A stretch of DNA of 64,000 bases from Candidatus Krumholzibacteriia bacterium (GTDB taxonomy: Bacteria; Krumholzibacteriota; Krumholzibacteriia; LZORAL124-64-63), in NCBI GenBank assembly GCA_016744705.1, contig JADGDU010000003.1, positions 124,001 to 188,000 on the forward strand, in the 5' to 3' direction. The notes beneath the pieces are model-generated. The model was not told the DNA's origin and did not search any database. It saw nothing but the letters and a program-made list of their open reading frames with translations. The first letter of the stretch is position 1. Each line of letters starts with the position of its first letter. The position numbers and the translations under genes are program-made. This document shows positions 18,028 through 27,675 of the stretch, piece by piece.

Positions 18028-20712
18028 ATGGCGATCCAGGACCCCCAGGATCTGGCACATCTGCATGCTATTGAAAATTCGGAATGGCGCGACTCCCTCG
18101 ATTATATCCTCAAGGAACAAGGCCCCGAGCGAGTCAAACAGATCCTACGCCTGCTGCAGACCAGAGCCCAGGAACACGGTGTCAGTATTCCATTTACGGC
18201 CAACACACCGTACATAAATTCTATTCCCGTAGACAAGCAGCCCGTTTTCCCGGGCAACCGGGAAATCGAACGCCGTATCAAGAGCATTGTGCGCTGGAAT
18301 GCCATGGCCATGGTGGTCCGGGCCAACAAGGAACTGGAAGGCATTGGCGGGCATATTTCCACCTTTGCTTCGGCGGCAAATCTATGGGAAATGGGATTCA
18401 ACCATTTCTGGCGGGGCCGCACCGATGATTTTTTAGGCGACATGGTTCTTTTTCAGGGCCACGCCTCCCCCGGTATTTATGCCCGGGCCTACCTTGAAGG
18501 TCGCCTGGATGAAAAGGACCTTTCCAACTTTCGGCGGGAGCTGTCACCCGGTGGTGGACTCTCCTCTTACCCTCATCCTTTCCTGATGCCCGACTTCTGG
18601 GAATTCCCCACCGTGTCCATGGGCCTGACGGCTTTGACAGCCATTTACCAGGCCCGCTTCAACCACTATTTGGTGGACCGTGGCCTGCGTGCTGGCAGTG
18701 GAAGAAAAGTCTGGGCCATGCTGGGCGATGGTGAGATGGATGAACCAGAGAGCCTGGGCGCCATCACTCTGGCGTCCCGGGAAAACCTGGACAACCTGAT
18801 CTTCGTAGTGAACTGCAACCTGCAAAGGCTGGACGGACCGGTGCGCGGCAATGGTAAAATTGTCCAGGAATTGGAAGCCGCCTTCCGAGGAGCCGGCTGG
18901 AATGTGATCAAGGTTCTCTGGGGTGGCGACTGGGATCGCCTGTTGGATGACGACGAATCAGGCAAGCTCGTCAAACGCATGGATGAAATTCTGGACGGCG
19001 AGATGCAACGTTATGTGGTCTCAAAAGGCGACTACGTGCGGGATCACTTCTTCGGCAAATATCCAGAGTTATTGGAATTGGTCAAAGGCTACACTGACGA
19101 ACAGGTTCTCAAATTCCGACGTGGTGGCCACGACCCCCAAAAGGTTTATGCAGCCTACAAATCAGCCGTGGAACATACGGGCTCGCCCACAGTGATTCTG
19201 GCCCAAACCATCAAGGGTTACGGTCTTGGTGAAGCCGGTGAAGGCAAGAACATCACACACAGCCAGAAGAAACTGAATGAAGATGAGCTCAAAGAATTCC
19301 GCACCCGCTTCAACATCCCCATCAGCGATGATGAAGTTGCCTCTGCGCCATTCTACAAACCGGCCGAAGACAGTGCTGAGATGCAATACTTGAAACAACG
19401 CCGTGCGGAATTGGGCGGCTCGCTGCCCCACCGCATTGATGTGAGTGTCCCCCAGGCCTGCCAAACTGAAGAACTGGTGCGCGAATATTTTGATGGCAGC
19501 GGCGACCGCGAACTGGCCACCACCATGGCCTATGTGCACTTGCTGGCTAAACTGCTCAAAGACCCTGAATTGGGCAAACTCATCGTGCCCATCGTTCCTG
19601 ATGAAGCCCGCACCTTCGGTATGGAATCCTTGTTCCGTCAGGCAGGAATTTATAGCCACGCCGGTCAGCTTTACGACCCCGTGGACAAAGGCAGCCTGCT
19701 CTTCTACAACGAAAAAAAGACTGGTGCCATTCTGGAAGAAGGCCTCAGTGAAGCAGGCTCCATGGCCAGCTTTATTGCCGCCGGTACCGCTTACGCCAAC
19801 AACGGCGTCCAAACCATTCCCTTTTATACATTCTATTCCATGTTCGGATTCCAACGTGTGGGCGATCTGATCTGGCAGGCTTGCGACAGCCAGGCCCGGG
19901 GTTTCCTCATTGGCGCCACGGCTGGCCGCACCACCCTGGCGGGCGAAGGTCTGCAGCATCAGGATGGTCACAGTCATGTACTGGCCCTGACTCCCACCCG
20001 GGTCAAGGCTTACGATCCAGCCTTCGCCTTCGAGTTGGCCCTGATCATTCACGACGGTATGAACCGCATGTACTGCCACCAGGAAAACTGGATTTATTAC
20101 CTGACGGTGATGAACGAAACTTACGAGATGCCGGCCATGCCCAAACGGGCAGGCATCCGGGAAGGCGTTCTCAAGGGAATGTACCGGTTCCGCCCTACCC
20201 GTTTGAAGAAGGCCAAAACCAAAGCTCATCTTATGGGCTCAGGCGCCATCTTGAACGAAGCTTTGAAAGCTCAGGACATTCTGGAAAACGACTATGGCGT
20301 GGCCGCGGATGTGTGGAGCGTCACCAGCTACAAAGAGCTTTACCGCGACGCCGTGGATGTCGAACGCTGGAATATGCTGAATCCCACCAAGAAGGCAAAA
20401 GTGCCTTATGTCACCGATCTCCTCAAGGATGAAGAGGGCGTTTATATTGCTGCTTCTGATTACATGAAGGTTCTGCCGGCCGTGATCAGCCAGTGGCTGC
20501 CCAGACCAGTGCACTGCCTGGGCACCGACGGATTTGGACGCAGTGACGGCCGCGATCAGCTGCGCAACTTCTTCGAAGTGGACGCCCGCTACATTGCAGT
20601 GGCCGCCCTGTCCCGACTGGCATCTGAAGGCAGCTTGAAAGCCTCCGTAGTGGCCAAGGCCATCAAAGATCTGGGCATCGATCCCGACAAACTCAATCCC
20701 CACGTGGATTAA
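18028..20712 (+). CDS. aceE: Pyruvate dehydrogenase E1 component, homodimeric type
   Basis: An 894-residue ThDP-dependent E1, close to the usual 885-890 of the AceE family. It decarboxylates pyruvate and passes the acetyl group to the lipoyl arm of E2. The N-terminal region PYINSIPVDKQPVFPGNREIERRI and the ISTFASAANLWEMGFNHFWRG segment are characteristic of AceE. The ThDP/Mg motif is GDGEMDEPES with the downstream NCNLQRLDGPVRGN. Further conserved blocks (TIKGYGLGEAGEGKN, EDSFQ-like and GLQHQDGHSHV) are intact. It is the first gene of a three-gene operon, 13 bases before the E2 gene. A palindrome in its promoter suggests repression. Confidence 0.97.
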   Translation: MAIQDPQDLAHLHAIENSEWRDSLDYILKEQGPERVKQILRLLQTRAQEHGVSIPFTANTPYINSIPVDKQPVFPGNREIERRIKSIVRWNAMAMVVRANKELEGIGGHISTFASAANLWEMGFNHFWRGRTDDFLGDMVLFQGHASPGIYARAYLEGRLDEKDLSNFRRELSPGGGLSSYPHPFLMPDFWEFPTVSMGLTALTAIYQARFNHYLVDRGLRAGSGRKVWAMLGDGEMDEPESLGAITLASRENLDNLIFVVNCNLQRLDGPVRGNGKIVQELEAAFRGAGWNVIKVLWGGDWDRLLDDDESGKLVKRMDEILDGEMQRYVVSKGDYVRDHFFGKYPELLELVKGYTDEQVLKFRRGGHDPQKVYAAYKSAVEHTGSPTVILAQTIKGYGLGEAGEGKNITHSQKKLNEDELKEFRTRFNIPISDDEVASAPFYKPAEDSAEMQYLKQRRAELGGSLPHRIDVSVPQACQTEELVREYFDGSGDRELATTMAYVHLLAKLLKDPELGKLIVPIVPDEARTFGMESLFRQAGIYSHAGQLYDPVDKGSLLFYNEKKTGAILEEGLSEAGSMASFIAAGTAYANNGVQTIPFYTFYSMFGFQRVGDLIWQACDSQARGFLIGATAGRTTLAGEGLQHQDGHSHVLALTPTRVKAYDPAFAFELALIIHDGMNRMYCHQENWIYYLTVMNETYEMPAMPKRAGIREGVLKGMYRFRPTRLKKAKTKAHLMGSGAILNEALKAQDILENDYGVAADVWSVTSYKELYRDAVDVERWNMLNPTKKAKVPYVTDLLKDEEGVYIAASDYMKVLPAVISQWLPRPVHCLGTDGFGRSDGRDQLRNFFEVDARYIAVAALSRLASEGSLKASVVAKAIKDLGIDPDKLNPHVD

Positions 20713-20725
20713 GAAAAGGAAACCC

Positions 20726-22078
20726 ATGGCACAGGAAATTATCGTACCTGAAGTTTCGGACGGCGTAAAAGAGGGCACCATCATTGCCCTTGTTGTAGCG
20801 GTCGGGGATCGGGTGGAAGCAGATCAGACACTTTTGGAAATGGAGACGGACAAAGCCGTAGTGGCTATCCCCTCTCCTTTTGACGGAACCATCACCGAAA
20901 TTCGTGTGGCTGAAGGCGACACAATTAAAATTGGGGCAGTCATTATGGTTGGCCAGGCTGATGGAGAGGCTCCAGCGCCTGCTCCCACTCCTGAGCCGGC
21001 GACGGCGACGGCGACGGCGACGGCCGAAGCTCCGGCAGAGCCTGTGGCCCCGCCAGTGGTTGCTCCTGTGGTTCCTCCTGTGGAACCCGTAGTGGCTCCT
21101 GCTGCCCAGCCCGAAAGCCCCGTGGACCTTACGGCCGTGCACAGTGGTGACATGGTTGCCCCTGCTGCTCCCAGCGTGCGCCGGTTAGCCCGGGAACTGG
21201 GCGTCGACATCTACCAAGTGCAGGGCACAGGACCCGGCGAGCGCATCAGTGAAGACGATGTACGGCAGTTTGTGCGTGAGACCATGAAGCGCATTACTGG
21301 TGGCGGCAACGTGCCTTCATCTACGGGAGAATTCCCCGGCCTGCATGCCCAACGCCCCTTGCCCGATTTTACAAAATGGGGTGGCGTGACGGTAGAGCCT
21401 TTGTCCAACGTGCGCAAAATCACTGCCGACGCCATGGGTTACGCCTGGTCCACCATCCCCATGGTGACCCAGTACGACAAGGCCGACGTCAGCGAACTGG
21501 AAGCCTTCCGTAAAAAGTACAATGCCCGCAGTGGCCCCGATAACAAACTCACCATGACGGCCATCCTGGTGAAAGTTTGCGCTGCGGCCCTCAAGGTCTT
21601 CCCCCAGTTCAACAGCAGTTTGGACCTGGCCCGCAAAGAGCTCATCCTCAAAAACTATGTGGGCATTGGCGTGGCTGTGGACACCCCAGGTGGACTCCTG
21701 GTGCCAGTCATTCGTGATGCCGACCAGAAGGGGATTGAGAATTTATCCCTTGAGCTGAACGAAACTGCCGTCAAAGCCCGTGAGCGCCGGCTCAGTTTGG
21801 CGGAAATGGAAGGTGGCACGTTCACCATCAGCAACCTGGGCGGCATAGGCGGCACCGCCTTTACCCCCATTGTTTATGCTCCTCAAGTGGCCATCCTGGG
21901 CGTATCGCGCTCCGAGATGGAGAACGTTTGGAATGGCAGCTCATTTGAGCCGGGATTGCGTATGCCCCTGTCTCTCACTTACGACCACCGAGTTATTGAC
22001 GGAGCCGATGGCGCGCGCTTTCTGCGTTGGATTTGCCAGGCTCTCGAAGAACCCATCAACCTCGTCATGAAGGGATAA
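20726..22078 (+). CDS. aceF: Dihydrolipoamide acetyltransferase, PDH E2
   Basis: A 450-residue E2 that transfers acetyl from the lipoyl arm to CoA. Domains in order: one lipoyl domain (1-75) with the lipoylated Lys in METDKAVVAI; an Ala/Pro-rich flexible hinge (about 80-135) partly built from a 6-base DNA repeat; the E1/E3-binding domain (about 145-185, PSVRRLARELGVDIYQVQGTG); and the catalytic domain (about 215-450) with its active-site LTYDHRVIDGADGARFL. Only one lipoyl domain is present, as in many bacteria. It lies between the E1 and E3 genes, with 13 and 4 base gaps. Confidence 0.96.
   Translation: MAQEIIVPEVSDGVKEGTIIALVVAVGDRVEADQTLLEMETDKAVVAIPSPFDGTITEIRVAEGDTIKIGAVIMVGQADGEAPAPAPTPEPATATATATAEAPAEPVAPPVVAPVVPPVEPVVAPAAQPESPVDLTAVHSGDMVAPAAPSVRRLARELGVDIYQVQGTGPGERISEDDVRQFVRETMKRITGGGNVPSSTGEFPGLHAQRPLPDFTKWGGVTVEPLSNVRKITADAMGYAWSTIPMVTQYDKADVSELEAFRKKYNARSGPDNKLTMTAILVKVCAAALKVFPQFNSSLDLARKELILKNYVGIGVAVDTPGGLLVPVIRDADQKGIENLSLELNETAVKARERRLSLAEMEGGTFTISNLGGIGGTAFTPIVYAPQVAILGVSRSEMENVWNGSSFEPGLRMPLSLTYDHRVIDGADGARFLRWICQALEEPINLVMKG
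20998..21024 (+). repeat. Six-base tandem repeat in the E2 hinge
   Basis: Four and a half copies of GGCGAC. In frame it encodes alternating Ala and Thr in the E2 linker, so slippage would change linker length without shifting the frame. Confidence 0.85.
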
Positions 22079-22082
22079 GCAT

Positions 22083-23486
22083 ATGAGCGAAAAAACAGTT
22101 ATCCCCCATGAAGCTGATTTGGTGGTGATGGGCGCAGGCCCCGGTGGCTACTCTGCTGCATTCAAGGCCGCCAGCCTGGGACTCAACGTGACTTTGATTG
22201 ATCCGGAAGCCAACCCCGGCGGGGTGTGCCTTTACCGCGGCTGCATCCCATCCAAGGCGCTGCTGCATGTGGCCAAATTGGTGAATGAGGCAGCTGAATC
22301 GTCCGAAATTGGTGTGACTTTTGCCAAACCAAAACTGGATATCGACCGCATTAGAGAGTGGAAAGGCGAGGTCATCGGTAAATTGACCGGTGGCTTGGGG
22401 CAGAAGGTAGCCCGGATGAATCTGACCTTCGTCCAGGGTATGGCCCAATTCAAAGATGCAGACACTCTGGAAGTCACCGCTGCCGATGGCACCCAGGGTG
22501 AAATGAAATTCAAACAGGTGATTTGCGCCACGGGATCCCGTCCCACCATGCTGCCTGGTATGCAGACCAGTGAGCGGATTTTAGATTCCACCGGTGCCCT
22601 GGAGTTGGCCGACGTGCCCAAGTCCTTGCTGGTTGTTGGCGGCGGTTACATCGGCCTTGAATTGGGATCCGCCTACGCAGCCTTGGGCAGTGATGTCTCT
22701 GTGGTGGAAATGACGGGAGCTCTGCTTCCTGGCTGTGATCGCGACCTGGTCTCCCAACTGAAACGCCGGATCGACAAGCAACTCTCCTCTATCATGCTCA
22801 ACACCAAGGTGTTGGAAATGAAGGAGCAGAAAAGCGGCGTATCGGTGAAATTGGAAGATAAAAAAGGGGAAGTCACCACCCAACGTTTTGCCAAGGTCCT
22901 CATTTCCATCGGCCGGAGACCCAACACGGAAAACCTGGGCCTGGAAAATGCAGGCATCCAGGTGACTGACAATAATTTTGTTGTGGTGGATGGCCAGCGC
23001 CGCACCACCAACCCCAAGGTATTTGCCATCGGGGACATTGCCGGTGAACCCATGTTGGCTCACAAAGCCTACGCCGAAGCTCACGTGGCTGCTGAGGCGG
23101 CTGCCGGGCTCAAGGCTGTGTACGATCCGCGGGCTATTCCAGCGGTGGTTTTCACGGACCCGGAAATTGCCTGGTGCGGCTTAACGGAGACTGAAGCTCG
23201 GGAGCGTAAGATCAAGGTCAAGACAGCCAAAATGCCCTGGCGGGGCGTGGGTCGAAACTTGACTCTGGGCCGGGAAGATGGCCTGACAAAACTGATCATC
23301 GATCCTGAGACTGAACGTGTATTGGGCGTGGCTTTTGCCGGTCCTGGCGCCGGGGAGCTTATTGCCGAAGGTGTTCTGGCCATAGAGATGGCAGCTGTGG
23401 CAGAAGATTTGCGGAAGACCATTCATCCGCATCCCACCCTGTCTGAAACTCTTTATGAAGTGGCCGAAAGCCTCTTTGGAGAGTAA
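22083..23486 (+). CDS. lpdA: Dihydrolipoamide dehydrogenase, PDH E3
   Basis: A 467-residue flavoprotein that reoxidises the lipoyl arm of E2 with NAD+. The FAD-binding start VVMGAGPGGYSAAFKA, the redox-active pair in GVCLYRGCIPSKALLH (Cys-X4-Cys), the NAD-binding VVGGGYIGLELGSAYAALG and the second FAD contact VFAIGDIAGEPMLAHKAYAEA are all present. The dimer-interface catalytic His is in TIHPHPTLSETL. It is the last gene of the pdh operon; its stop is 2 bases from that of a convergent gene, so its terminator lies inside the neighbour's coding sequence (23535-23558). Confidence 0.97.
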   Translation: MSEKTVIPHEADLVVMGAGPGGYSAAFKAASLGLNVTLIDPEANPGGVCLYRGCIPSKALLHVAKLVNEAAESSEIGVTFAKPKLDIDRIREWKGEVIGKLTGGLGQKVARMNLTFVQGMAQFKDADTLEVTAADGTQGEMKFKQVICATGSRPTMLPGMQTSERILDSTGALELADVPKSLLVVGGGYIGLELGSAYAALGSDVSVVEMTGALLPGCDRDLVSQLKRRIDKQLSSIMLNTKVLEMKEQKSGVSVKLEDKKGEVTTQRFAKVLISIGRRPNTENLGLENAGIQVTDNNFVVVDGQRRTTNPKVFAIGDIAGEPMLAHKAYAEAHVAAEAAAGLKAVYDPRAIPAVVFTDPEIAWCGLTETEARERKIKVKTAKMPWRGVGRNLTLGREDGLTKLIIDPETERVLGVAFAGPGAGELIAEGVLAIEMAAVAEDLRKTIHPHPTLSETLYEVAESLFGE

Positions 23487-23488
23487 CT

Positions 23489-25501
23489 CTACGGGCCGCA
23501 TATCCTGTTTACAATGGAGTGTAACTCAACAATGGCCGGGGGCAATCCCCGGCTTTTTGTTTCCCCCTCAATTTCCAAAAGCAACGCCTTTGCCTCTCGA
23601 CAATCGCGCAACGAAGAATCTGGACAAGTGGCCAAAAGCCGCACCAGGGTGGCCTTGGCTCCCAAGTACTCCCCATGGCCTCTAGGCACCCTGCGCAAGC
23701 CCGCCATGGCTTCCCGGTACCGTTCCAGTTTCACCAGCACCGAGACTTGAAATAGCTGAACATTGGGCAGTGAGGGATATGTTGCCAAGGCCTGTTGGAT
23801 ACTGGCAGCTGCCTTGTCATTGGCACCCAATTCCGCTTGGGCCCGGCCCAATTGATGGTAGACCTCTGCTCGAGTCAGATCTTCATGAACTAATTTTTCC
23901 TTGAGAACCCGGTCGAATATGGCAGCCGCCTGAGCGACGTCTCCCGTGGCACTCAAGGCCATCCGCAGATTATAATAAACACCCGGCTCATCTGGTTGCA
24001 GGCTGATGGCTTCCAAGTACATCTGTGCAGCTTTGTTATAATCCTTTTGGAGGTACGCAATGTTGGCCAGGTTATTACAGGCCTCAGGCCGGGCTTCGTC
24101 AAATTTCATGGCTTGCTCAAAGTGGGACTTCGATTTGTTGAGCCACTCAAATCGGAGTCGTTGGTCCTGAGCCTGAAAAGCCATTTCGGCTTCGATGCGC
24201 CCCAAATTGTTCAGAGCAATCCAAGCTGTTGGGTTTGTTTTGAGAGTGTGCCGCCACAGGGTTTCGGCGTCTTTATAAGCCAGAGTCTGTTGGAATGAAG
24301 TGGCTCCCAGCACCCCCAGAACCACAACGGAAATGACCACCGAAATTTTCCTGTAATTGGGCTTTGAAAAAAACCGACGGACGAGTTTTTCCACCAGGAC
24401 CACCAGCAAAATAATAAAGCCCAAACTCCCCAGATATTGCCAATGATCGGCCACATAGGAGTACCGAAAGAAATAAACATCGAACAAGCCCAGCGCCGGA
24501 GCCAACGTGAGTCCAGAAAACAGGATCAGTAGCATGGGACCAATCTGGCCCAGGCGTCGCCAACCCCAGAAAGCTGCGGCCATGGCTGCCACCAGACCCA
24601 ACAGCGGGATATATTGCAAGGGGTTACCCGCATCAACAACCCAGCGGGGATAGATGAAACTTACGGGAAACGGCCAGAGAATCTTTCCAGCATAGAAGGC
24701 GAATGTTGAGGGTACCAGAATGAAAATTCGCTCCACAATGCTGGTGTCCATCACCAGAGTATTGGCTCCTGCAGAACCCGTTTCCAGATTGGCAGCCACC
24801 AAGCCTGCGACCATGCCAACCAGAACCAAAGGCAGCAAAGGCCACAGCTGGTTTACCTTCAAACGAGGCAGATGGCTTCCCTTTCCATGAACAAAGACCA
24901 GCAGAAGCAGCAAGGCAAAAGGCAACGTTGCGGTCACTGTTTTGCTTAATAGCGCACCCACAAAAAGGCCGAGCGCCAAAACCCAGCGCCACCATTGCCG
25001 TCGGTGATCAAATCCCAGGTAGCTCCACATAGCCAGCAAGTAAAACAAACCCGACAGCAAATTCCGACGTTGGGTGACCCAGGCCACCGATTCCACATGC
25101 ACCGGGTGAAGCGCAAAAATAGCCGCGATGAGCAAACCACTGCCAAGGCCAATGCGGCGGGCTATCACCCACACCAGCAGGACATTAAAAAGATGGAGCA
25201 CCAAGTTGATGGCGTGATAACCCAAAGGATCCAAACCCCATATTTTGTTCTCAATCCAAAAGCTAGTGAACACTAAAGGGTAATATTGGGTGGTGGGCGA
25301 CTGAAACTCCCCCGTATCATGATCATATTTCAGTTGCCATATGGCGCCTAAATCTCCAGGAGAATGCACGGCCTGGTTTTCCGTCAGCCACAAATCATCA
25401 TCCCAAACAAAGCCATTGTTAAAAACCGGCAAATAGGCCAAGAGAGTGGCCATCACCAGAACGAGCAGCCCAATTAATTCACGCCGGGTCACCGAAGCCA
25501 T
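23489..25501 (-). CDS. TMTC-like polytopic membrane protein with C-terminal TPR repeats
   Basis: A 670-residue protein. The first 420 residues hold about ten membrane helices with the motifs typical of TMTC/O-mannosyltransferase-like GT-C proteins: FNNGFVWDDD (acidic pair in the first luminal loop), YHAINLVLHLFNVLLVW and LHPVHVESVAWVTQRRNLLSG. From about 425 onward are TPR repeats (ALNNLGRIEAEMAF, ACNNLANIAYLQKDYNKAAQMYLEAI, GVYYNLRMALSATGDVAQAA). The probable role is a lipid-linked sugar transferase acting on exported proteins (inference). Its last codons overlap the pdh operon terminator in the other strand. AAAGG precedes the ATG. Confidence 0.85.
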   Translation of the reverse strand: MASVTRRELIGLLVLVMATLLAYLPVFNNGFVWDDDLWLTENQAVHSPGDLGAIWQLKYDHDTGEFQSPTTQYYPLVFTSFWIENKIWGLDPLGYHAINLVLHLFNVLLVWVIARRIGLGSGLLIAAIFALHPVHVESVAWVTQRRNLLSGLFYLLAMWSYLGFDHRRQWWRWVLALGLFVGALLSKTVTATLPFALLLLLVFVHGKGSHLPRLKVNQLWPLLPLVLVGMVAGLVAANLETGSAGANTLVMDTSIVERIFILVPSTFAFYAGKILWPFPVSFIYPRWVVDAGNPLQYIPLLGLVAAMAAAFWGWRRLGQIGPMLLILFSGLTLAPALGLFDVYFFRYSYVADHWQYLGSLGFIILLVVLVEKLVRRFFSKPNYRKISVVISVVVLGVLGATSFQQTLAYKDAETLWRHTLKTNPTAWIALNNLGRIEAEMAFQAQDQRLRFEWLNKSKSHFEQAMKFDEARPEACNNLANIAYLQKDYNKAAQMYLEAISLQPDEPGVYYNLRMALSATGDVAQAAAIFDRVLKEKLVHEDLTRAEVYHQLGRAQAELGANDKAAASIQQALATYPSLPNVQLFQVSVLVKLERYREAMAGLRRVPRGHGEYLGAKATLVRLLATCPDSSLRDCREAKALLLEIEGETKSRGLPPAIVELHSIVNRICGP
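23535..23558 (+). terminator. pdh operon terminator inside the convergent coding sequence
   Basis: A GCCGGGG / CCCCGGC stem (23535-23541 with 23547-23553), 5-base loop and five T follow the E3 stop codon by about 50 bases. The same DNA encodes residues near the C-terminus of the minus-strand TMTC-like protein. Confidence 0.85.
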
Positions 25502-25605
25502 GGAGGATACCTTTAAAATTCGAGTTTAGATTAAATGCTGTAAAAGAACGAGCTGACTCATTTTATCGTGAATGGCCAGTTCTGGCAAGGGTGCTGAGTT
25601 TTCCC

Positions 25606-27594
25606 TTATTCCGTGATGGCACCACGAGCTTTGAGGATATATTTGGCTCGGTCCAGAGGACTAATTCCACGGTAAGCCGTGGTTGCCCCCTGCTCCAGGG
25701 TGCAGGGCTCGTAGCTGCACAGATTGGTGGAAATTTTGGCTTTGCCCCCACTGCGGGAGGCCAGCTGGACAGGATAATCCAAAGAGGTGGCCGCGGGGAT
25801 TTTCCCCTCCAGGACAAACCTCTCCCCCTGAATTTCCGGATTGCCGAAGGTGGCTCGCATACGGGACAGATCGCTGGTGATACTGCCCAGAAGATCCCTG
25901 GCTGCAGAAATCCGAAAGGCCAGAATTGGCTCCAGTAGAGTCGTGCCCGTTTCCACCAAGCCATTCATCAGGGCCATGGGTGTGGCAATGATAAAATCCC
26001 CAGGACGGGAATGTACCGGATGCTCTTCACCTTCGACTAGAGTGATTTTAAGATCCGTCACCTGCCATCCCTTGGGTCCTTGCCCCAAGGCCCGGGGAAT
26101 GGTTCGCTCCACTTCGTTCTGGTACTTGAGGGCCACATCATTGACTCCCAGTTGGGACTCATATTGCACACCACTGCCTACGGGCAAGGGTTCAATGAGC
26201 AATTTCAATATGGCCCAACAGGGTTTCGGCATCCAGTAGCGCTCAAAACCGAACCCGGTTTGGCTGGGCGTCTCTTTGTAAATGATGGTGGGGCTGGAAA
26301 AGGTGGCCGCCAAATCAAAACGATCCTTAAGAACCGATTCCAAAATTTCGATTTGAATCCAACCGGTGATCTTCAGATGCAGTTCCCGTTGTTGGGCCAG
26401 AAATTCCAATCCAAGCATGGGGTCTTCCGCTGACAATTCCCTGAGAGCATTGGTGAGATTGGCAAAATCAGCATCATTGGCTGGAGCGACCTTAACGGTC
26501 AGCAAAGGAGCAGAAAAACTGTAACTGTCGGGAATGTTTTGCGCAGAGCCCAGAACATCACCCACCTGGGCTTTTGAAAACCCACAAATAATGCCAATAT
26601 CCCCCGCGCCCAGTGTTGAGATGTCTTCATATTTTCCTGTATAAACTTTTTTTAATTGGCTGACTTTTTCTTCAGCAGAACGAGTGGAATTTAAGACCAA
26701 ATCGCGGGTGGATATCTGGCCCTCAAAAATTCTCACTCCCGCGATTTTCCCTAGTTTGGGAGAATGGTCAATGCGGAAAACAACCCCGGAGAGAGGGTTG
26801 GAATCATTCCCTCCTGGACCGGGAAGGTACCGAACAATAGCATCCAGAAGAGGGTGTATCCCCGTGCCATTTTTGGCCACTCCCACCAACACCGGATATT
26901 GCCGACATTGGGTGCATTCCCTGGCCAAAGCGTCATCCAATTCGATAAAAGACAAGCTTTCGCCGTCCAGGAAACGCCCCAACAAAAGGTCTTCTTTTTC
27001 GACGATGGACTCCGCTATGGCCATCACGAGTTCACTTTTGCTGTTGGCTGGTTCATCACCTTCCCCCCTCATCCAAAGAGTTTTCAGGGAAGCATCTTTT
27101 TCACCTTGGTTCAAAGCTTCCTGGAGGAGAATGCAATCATCCGTAAGCTCTCGCTGGATTTCCAATAGAACGGCGGAAACATCGGCCCCCATCCGGTCTA
27201 TTTTATTGATGAAAAAGAGAGTGGGAATGGAGAGAGCCCGCAGGGCTTTGAAGATGGTGCTGGTATGGGCCTGGACACCTTCCACCGCGCTGATGACCAG
27301 TACCGCACAATCCAGTGCCCGCAGCGATCGCTCGACTTCAGCGCAAAAATCAACATGGCCAGGTGTATCGACCAGATTGATACGAACTCCTGACCACTCA
27401 AACGACGCTGTGGCCAGACGAACTGATATGCCACGCTCCCGCTCCACACTCATGGAGTCGGTGATGGACGTGCCTTTGTCCACGCTGCCGGCAGAACCGA
27501 TGGCCCCCGCAGCAAAGAGAAACTGCTCCGTGATGGTGGTTTTGCCGGCATCCACGTGAGCCACAATACCCACATTGCGAAATGGCATTTTCAT
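25606..27594 (-). CDS. EF-G-related GTPase of the TetM/OtrA ribosomal-protection type
   Basis: A 662-residue translational GTPase, shorter than EF-G (about 700). G-domain motifs are intact: AHVDAGKT (G1), RGISV (G2), DTPGH (G3), NKID (G4). The start region AHVDAGKTTITEQFLFAAGAI-SVDKGTS and ISAVEGVQAHTSTIFKALRALSIPTLFFINKIDRMG match TetM/TetO-like proteins better than EF-G, as does the C-terminal TTAYRGISPLDRAKYILKARGA. TetM-type proteins dislodge tetracycline from the ribosome, but related chromosomal proteins often do not confer resistance, so the activity is open. AGGAG stands 6 bases before the start. It is monocistronic with no mobile elements nearby. Confidence 0.85.
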   Translation of the reverse strand: MKMPFRNVGIVAHVDAGKTTITEQFLFAAGAIGSAGSVDKGTSITDSMSVERERGISVRLATASFEWSGVRINLVDTPGHVDFCAEVERSLRALDCAVLVISAVEGVQAHTSTIFKALRALSIPTLFFINKIDRMGADVSAVLLEIQRELTDDCILLQEALNQGEKDASLKTLWMRGEGDEPANSKSELVMAIAESIVEKEDLLLGRFLDGESLSFIELDDALARECTQCRQYPVLVGVAKNGTGIHPLLDAIVRYLPGPGGNDSNPLSGVVFRIDHSPKLGKIAGVRIFEGQISTRDLVLNSTRSAEEKVSQLKKVYTGKYEDISTLGAGDIGIICGFSKAQVGDVLGSAQNIPDSYSFSAPLLTVKVAPANDADFANLTNALRELSAEDPMLGLEFLAQQRELHLKITGWIQIEILESVLKDRFDLAATFSSPTIIYKETPSQTGFGFERYWMPKPCWAILKLLIEPLPVGSGVQYESQLGVNDVALKYQNEVERTIPRALGQGPKGWQVTDLKITLVEGEEHPVHSRPGDFIIATPMALMNGLVETGTTLLEPILAFRISAARDLLGSITSDLSRMRATFGNPEIQGERFVLEGKIPAATSLDYPVQLASRSGGKAKISTNLCSYEPCTLEQGATTAYRGISPLDRAKYILKARGAITE

Positions 27595-27617
27595 AGAGAC
27601 TCCTGCATCTGGTCTTC

Positions 27618-27655
27618 AAAAAAATTCGGCGGCGAGAGCCTGGCCCCCGCCGCCG
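27618..27655 (-). terminator. Rho-independent terminator after the aminopeptidase gene
   Basis: An 8-base-pair stem (27627-27634 with 27648-27655) is followed on the minus strand by AA and seven T (complement of 27618-27626), 20 bases beyond the aminopeptidase stop codon. Confidence 0.9.
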
Positions 27656-27675
27656 TTTCATCTGCAACCAAAGGA

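Noticed and set aside
19162..20229. Minus-strand open frame of 355 codons opposite aceE.
   Set aside because: It lies wholly within a well-conserved E1 gene and has no ribosome-binding site or protein-like motifs.
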